Part shown: piece by piece, positions 30,874 to 33,071 of the stretch
Numbering within the stretch: the stretch's first letter is position 1
Layout of the letters: every line of letters starts with the position of its first letter
NCBI GenBank assembly: GCA_017618135.1
Contig: JAFZUV010000005.1
Span: 1-33,071, forward strand
Source of the DNA: Clostridia bacterium
GTDB lineage: Bacteria; Bacillota; Clostridia; Oscillospirales; Acutalibacteraceae
Length of the DNA: 33,071 nucleotides
Direction: 5' to 3'
Notes under the pieces: generated by a model
Told to the model about the DNA's origin: nothing
Databases searched by the model: none
What the model saw: the letters and a program-made list of their open reading frames with translations, nothing else
Position numbers and translations under genes: made by a program

Positions 30874-31010
30874 CATATTTCCAAAAAATTTTTTAATTTC
30901 CTTGGAACATTTTTGCTTTTTTATCTTGTACTGTATATGGACGGGGAAAGTGTGTCTAAAAATATTTTTTCAAAAACCCAATCAAAAAAATATGAAAAGG
31001 AGGGAAAATT

Positions 31011-31442
31011 TTGAATAACCAAAACCAAGATGCTTTAATTTCGGAAACCGCTTCCGAAAATAATCGGCGCCGTGGCAGACCGACTGTGTTTGAGCGCGAT
31101 CATATGGAAGATTTTGACCGCCTTATTACAGGTGCGTATAGGGAAAAAACTCGAAGAACAATTGTCGCTCATTATTACCGCAGTGCTGTATTCGGCATTT
31201 TAGAGGATCACAGTGACATTCCTTATCTTGAAGGAATCTTTCGAATCGACGGAAACGCCTGCATTGAAAAATGTGAAATCATTGAACAGCTCGGGCGTAT
31301 GCACGTGCAGGACGGTTACGGCGAAGACACCATCATTTACGCCGCAACACTTGCGGCAAGATTTTACCATAATGGTAATACGGTAAAAGAAATTGCGGCA
31401 TATTTACGGCGTGTAAGAAAAGCAAAAAGTTGGGACGTTTAA
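31011..31442 (+). CDS. Mobile-element hypothetical protein with AT-hook-like motif
   Basis: A 143-aa protein beginning NNQNQDALISETASENNRRRGRPTVFE. RRRGRP is AT-hook-like. The C-terminus NTVKEIAAYLRRVRKAK could be a small HTH. The family is unknown to me, but such genes often sit ahead of mobC/relaxase modules in clostridial mobilisable elements. TTG 31011 is used because AGGAGGG lies 7 bases upstream and no ATG fits. A direct repeat of its codons 9-19 follows directly after the stop (31444-31477), as if a paralogue were deleted. Confidence 0.7.
   Translation: MNNQNQDALISETASENNRRRGRPTVFERDHMEDFDRLITGAYREKTRRTIVAHYYRSAVFGILEDHSDIPYLEGIFRIDGNACIEKCEIIEQLGRMHVQDGYGEDTIIYAATLAARFYHNGNTVKEIAAYLRRVRKAKSWDV
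31037..31070 (+). repeat. 34-bp direct repeat, copy 1 (inside the gene)
   Basis: It contains the palindrome TTTCGGAA-ACCGC-TTCCGAAA. It is repeated with about 30 of 34 identical bases at 31444-31477, right after the stop of the same gene. Confidence 0.7.
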
Positions 31443-31443
31443 T

Positions 31444-31477
31444 AATTTCGGAAACCGCTTCCAAAAATGGGCGGCGC
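31444..31477 (+). repeat. 34-bp direct repeat, copy 2 (after the gene)
   Basis: It begins 2 bp after the stop codon at 31442. In the same reading sense it would encode ISETASKNGRRK and then stop, close to ISETASENNRRR in copy 1. It may be a paralogue remnant or a recombination footprint. Confidence 0.65.
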
Positions 31478-31584
31478 AAAAATAAACTATAAAAGTACCG
31501 CTACTACTGCTACCACGTTATAAAGAAGGCTTACAGAAATGTAGGTCTTTTTTGTATATAAAAATATGAAAGGAGCTGATGCCT

Positions 31585-31605
31585 ATGTGGGTGTCAAACG
31601 GCTAA
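31585..31605 (+). other. Six-codon mini-ORF with a strong ribosome site
   Basis: ATG TGG GTG TCA AAC GGC TAA (MWVSNG) follows AAAGGAG at a good distance. It is far too short for a protein but could be a leader peptide of the mobilisation transcript. Real expression is uncertain. Confidence 0.35.
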
Positions 31606-31640
31606 CCGGGAGACTTAAAGAAATGGTCTGTCCTATAGTT

Positions 31641-31700
31641 TAGCAAGCAGGGACTTTGTGTGCCACGCAAGTCCCGTCACAGCCGCTAATACGGCTGAAT
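31641..31700 (+). other. oriT: oriT candidate upstream of mobC and the relaxase
   Basis: Two hairpins stand side by side: GGGACTT/AAGTCCC (31650-31656 with 31669-31675, inner GTG/CAC) and AGCCG/CGGCT (31681-31685 with 31692-31696). Then come GC-rich tracts (GACGCCCCCAAACCCCCG near 31710-31727) and the mobC gene. Position and inverted repeats fit a transfer origin. The nic site cannot be named. Confidence 0.5.
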
Positions 31701-31750
31701 CTTTGAGGGCTGACGCCCCCAAACCCCCGTGAAAAAGGAGTGATGTGTAT

Positions 31751-32074
31751 ATGGGGAAAGACACAAGAATCGCTTTTCGCTTGTCACAGAAGGAAAAGCA
31801 AATCATTACGGCAAAGGCAAAGAAATGCGGTATCTCAAGAACTGAATATGTCAAGCAAAGAGCATTAGGTTATGAGCCGAGAGCGATTCCGCCTGATGCT
31901 CTTTTTAAGTTGCTTGAAAAGATAGGCGGCTTAGAGGACAAAAGCAGTTCACCTGAACTCGATGCTGAAATTGAAGCGTTGCTTAAAGAGATTTCTAACA
32001 CTTTGCTTTTACCCGGAAAGGACGGTGGTGCTTTATCGCAGTTACAGGATTCTGGCCCGTTTACGGAAACCTGA
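31751..32074 (+). CDS. mobC: MobC-like mobilisation accessory protein
   Basis: A 107-aa protein starting MGKDTRIAFRLSQKEKQIITAKAKKCGISRTEYVKQRAL, the ribbon-helix-helix opening of MobC-type relaxosome proteins. It should bind oriT and help the relaxase open the DNA. ATG 31751 lies 10 bases after GGAG; GTG at 31745 is an alternative. Its 3' end overlaps the beginning of the relaxase frame by about 40 bp, as is usual for this pair. Confidence 0.85.
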   Translation: MGKDTRIAFRLSQKEKQIITAKAKKCGISRTEYVKQRALGYEPRAIPPDALFKLLEKIGGLEDKSSSPELDAEIEALLKEISNTLLLPGKDGGALSQLQDSGPFTET

Positions 32075-33071
32075 AAGCCACACTCGAGTATGCAGACAAC
32101 CCGGATAAGACTATACCGAAAGAATATCTTGACAATGATTTATACTCGGCAGTTCAGTATGCGCAGAACGATGATAAAACAGACAAGCAGATGTTCGTTG
32201 CCGGTATCAACTGCTCAAAGCAAAACGCTTATGCCGAAATGGTGTCTGTTCAAAGGCGATTCGGTATGAAAGGTAAAGTAGTTGCTTATCATGGCATACA
32301 GAGCTTTAAGCCCGGCGAAGTTACACCCGAAGAAGCATTTGAAATCGGTAAAGAGACTGCACGAAGAATGTGGGGAGATGAGTATCAAGTTCTCGTCACC
32401 GCTCATCTGAACACGCAGTCAACGCATTGCCATCTCATTCTAAATCCCTGCTCATTTAAAGACGGTCAAAAGTTTAAGAACAAAATCGGCGACCATATAG
32501 AACTCCGTAAGGTATCTGATGAGGTGTGTCGTGAATACGGCAAGTCAGTATTAAAGGATAGCAATTTTTACAGCAAAGGCAATAAGAAAGAATACTGGGT
32601 TCGCAAAAGCGGGCAATACACTCACAGAGATATGATTAAAGGCGATATAGAATATGCCCTGCAATTTTGTGACTGTGCCGATGATGTGTATAGATATCTC
32701 AAATCTATCGGTTACACAATAAATAACGATAGAAAGCATCTTACTATTATGGCAATCGGTTGGCAACGACCCGTGCGGTTGAATACTCTCGGGTTTACAA
32801 GAGAATATCTTAATAAACGCCTTAACGAAAACTATAACGACCCTGAGTTCATATATTTCAAACGCCAATATCCACCGTATAAGCCGAAAGCATTTCCGCT
32901 TTTATATGAAATAGAAGAGTTAGAGTTTACCGTACAGCACAGTAACAACACCGCAAAGATTTTAGTAGCACTATTATTTCTTTTAATTATACGCACCTTT
33001 GAACTGTTACACGAAATGAAAGAAGAATTCCTGCTTTCCGTAGATTTAATACACGAAGTAAAAGACTTAAA
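32035..33071 (+). CDS. mobA: Relaxase (MobA/VirD2-type), 5' part, no standard start codon
   Basis: The open frame reaches the window edge (about 345 codons seen). It reads AVTGFWPVYGNLKATLEYADNPDKT at the start and AHLNTQSTHCHLILNP later (His-x-His-x-x-x-Asn, the HUH metal site), so it is a MobA/Nic-type relaxase that nicks oriT for conjugal mobilisation. The frame has a stop at 31996 and then no ATG, GTG or TTG before the conserved AVTGFWP. The codon where homologues have Met is ATC (32035-32037). Either a rare ATC start, a mutation or a sequencing error applies. The next in-frame ATG is at 32191, inside the domain. Confidence 0.88.
   Translation, partial: MAVTGFWPVYGNLKATLEYADNPDKTIPKEYLDNDLYSAVQYAQNDDKTDKQMFVAGINCSKQNAYAEMVSVQRRFGMKGKVVAYHGIQSFKPGEVTPEEAFEIGKETARRMWGDEYQVLVTAHLNTQSTHCHLILNPCSFKDGQKFKNKIGDHIELRKVSDEVCREYGKSVLKDSNFYSKGNKKEYWVRKSGQYTHRDMIKGDIEYALQFCDCADDVYRYLKSIGYTINNDRKHLTIMAIGWQRPVRLNTLGFTREYLNKRLNENYNDPEFIYFKRQYPPYKPKAFPLLYEIEELEFTVQHSNNTAKILVALLFLLIIRTFELLHEMKEEFLLSVDLIHEVKDL

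Noticed and set aside
30793-31018. Overlapping frames at 30793-31014 and 30827-31018
   Set aside because: Both run through a clear terminator hairpin with a T-run (30851-30873) and have Phe/Lys-rich sequence from A/T-rich DNA. Neither has a good ribosome site.

Overview
The window looks like a piece of a spore-forming Clostridia chromosome, probably in the Oscillospiraceae/Ruminococcaceae neighbourhood. The reasons are the 5' third of a 16S rRNA gene at the left edge, Soj/Spo0J (ParA/ParB) with two parS sites, a SpoVAE-type protein, a SpoVB-type flippase, TTG/GTG starts with strong GGAGG ribosome binding sites, and TTGACA/TATAAT promoters. The rRNA, parAB and parS together suggest an origin-proximal location. 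The species cannot be fixed from the sequence alone.

Positions 1-12.6 kb are chromosomal backbone, fairly GC-rich by eye. On the minus strand, in transcription order, lie: birA-bioY (biotin ligase/repressor and biotin transporter) behind a promoter whose -35 box sits inside a 17-bp perfect inverted repeat; rarA, two bacterial-PH-domain membrane proteins and spoVAE, with parS sites between the genes; parA-parB and a drug/metabolite-type transporter; and finally the rRNA operon promoter and 16S gene. A spoVB-like flippase runs on the plus strand and its 3' end overlaps bioY by 94 bp. A PTS-IIC/EAL fusion (transporter-like membrane domain plus c-di-GMP phosphodiesterase) closes the backbone.

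From 12.6 kb to the right edge the DNA is accessory, AT-richer and mosaic. It holds a GIY-YIG/XRE fusion, a four-helix-bundle protein, two tnpV-like genes (one truncated) flanking a KilA-N gene and an 823-aa membrane protein of unknown function, a two-gene unit (small Cys-rich protein plus membrane-anchored protein), a six-gene restriction-modification-like operon, a tyrosine recombinase, an HTH gene, an HNH nuclease gene, and a mobilisation module (mobC-like gene plus relaxase, cut by the window edge).

The most striking structure is at 26585-28147. Two exact inverted copies of a 25-bp sequence (9-bp arms around an asymmetric 7-bp spacer, the form of a tyrosine-recombinase crossover site) bracket the recombinase gene, a small EF-hand-like protein and a near-consensus extended -10 promoter. 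The left copy lies 12 bp before the GTG start of the restriction-modification operon, which has no visible promoter in the present orientation. The internal promoter points out of the right copy, away from that operon. Inversion would place it directly upstream. I read this as a recombinase-containing invertible promoter cassette (an inverton) that switches a two-methylase/GIY-YIG-helicase defence operon on and off, drawn here in the OFF state. The genes on the other side encode an HTH protein and an HNH nuclease with a restriction-like layout. Whether they are the alternative output of the switch is speculative, because they have their own promoter outside the cassette.
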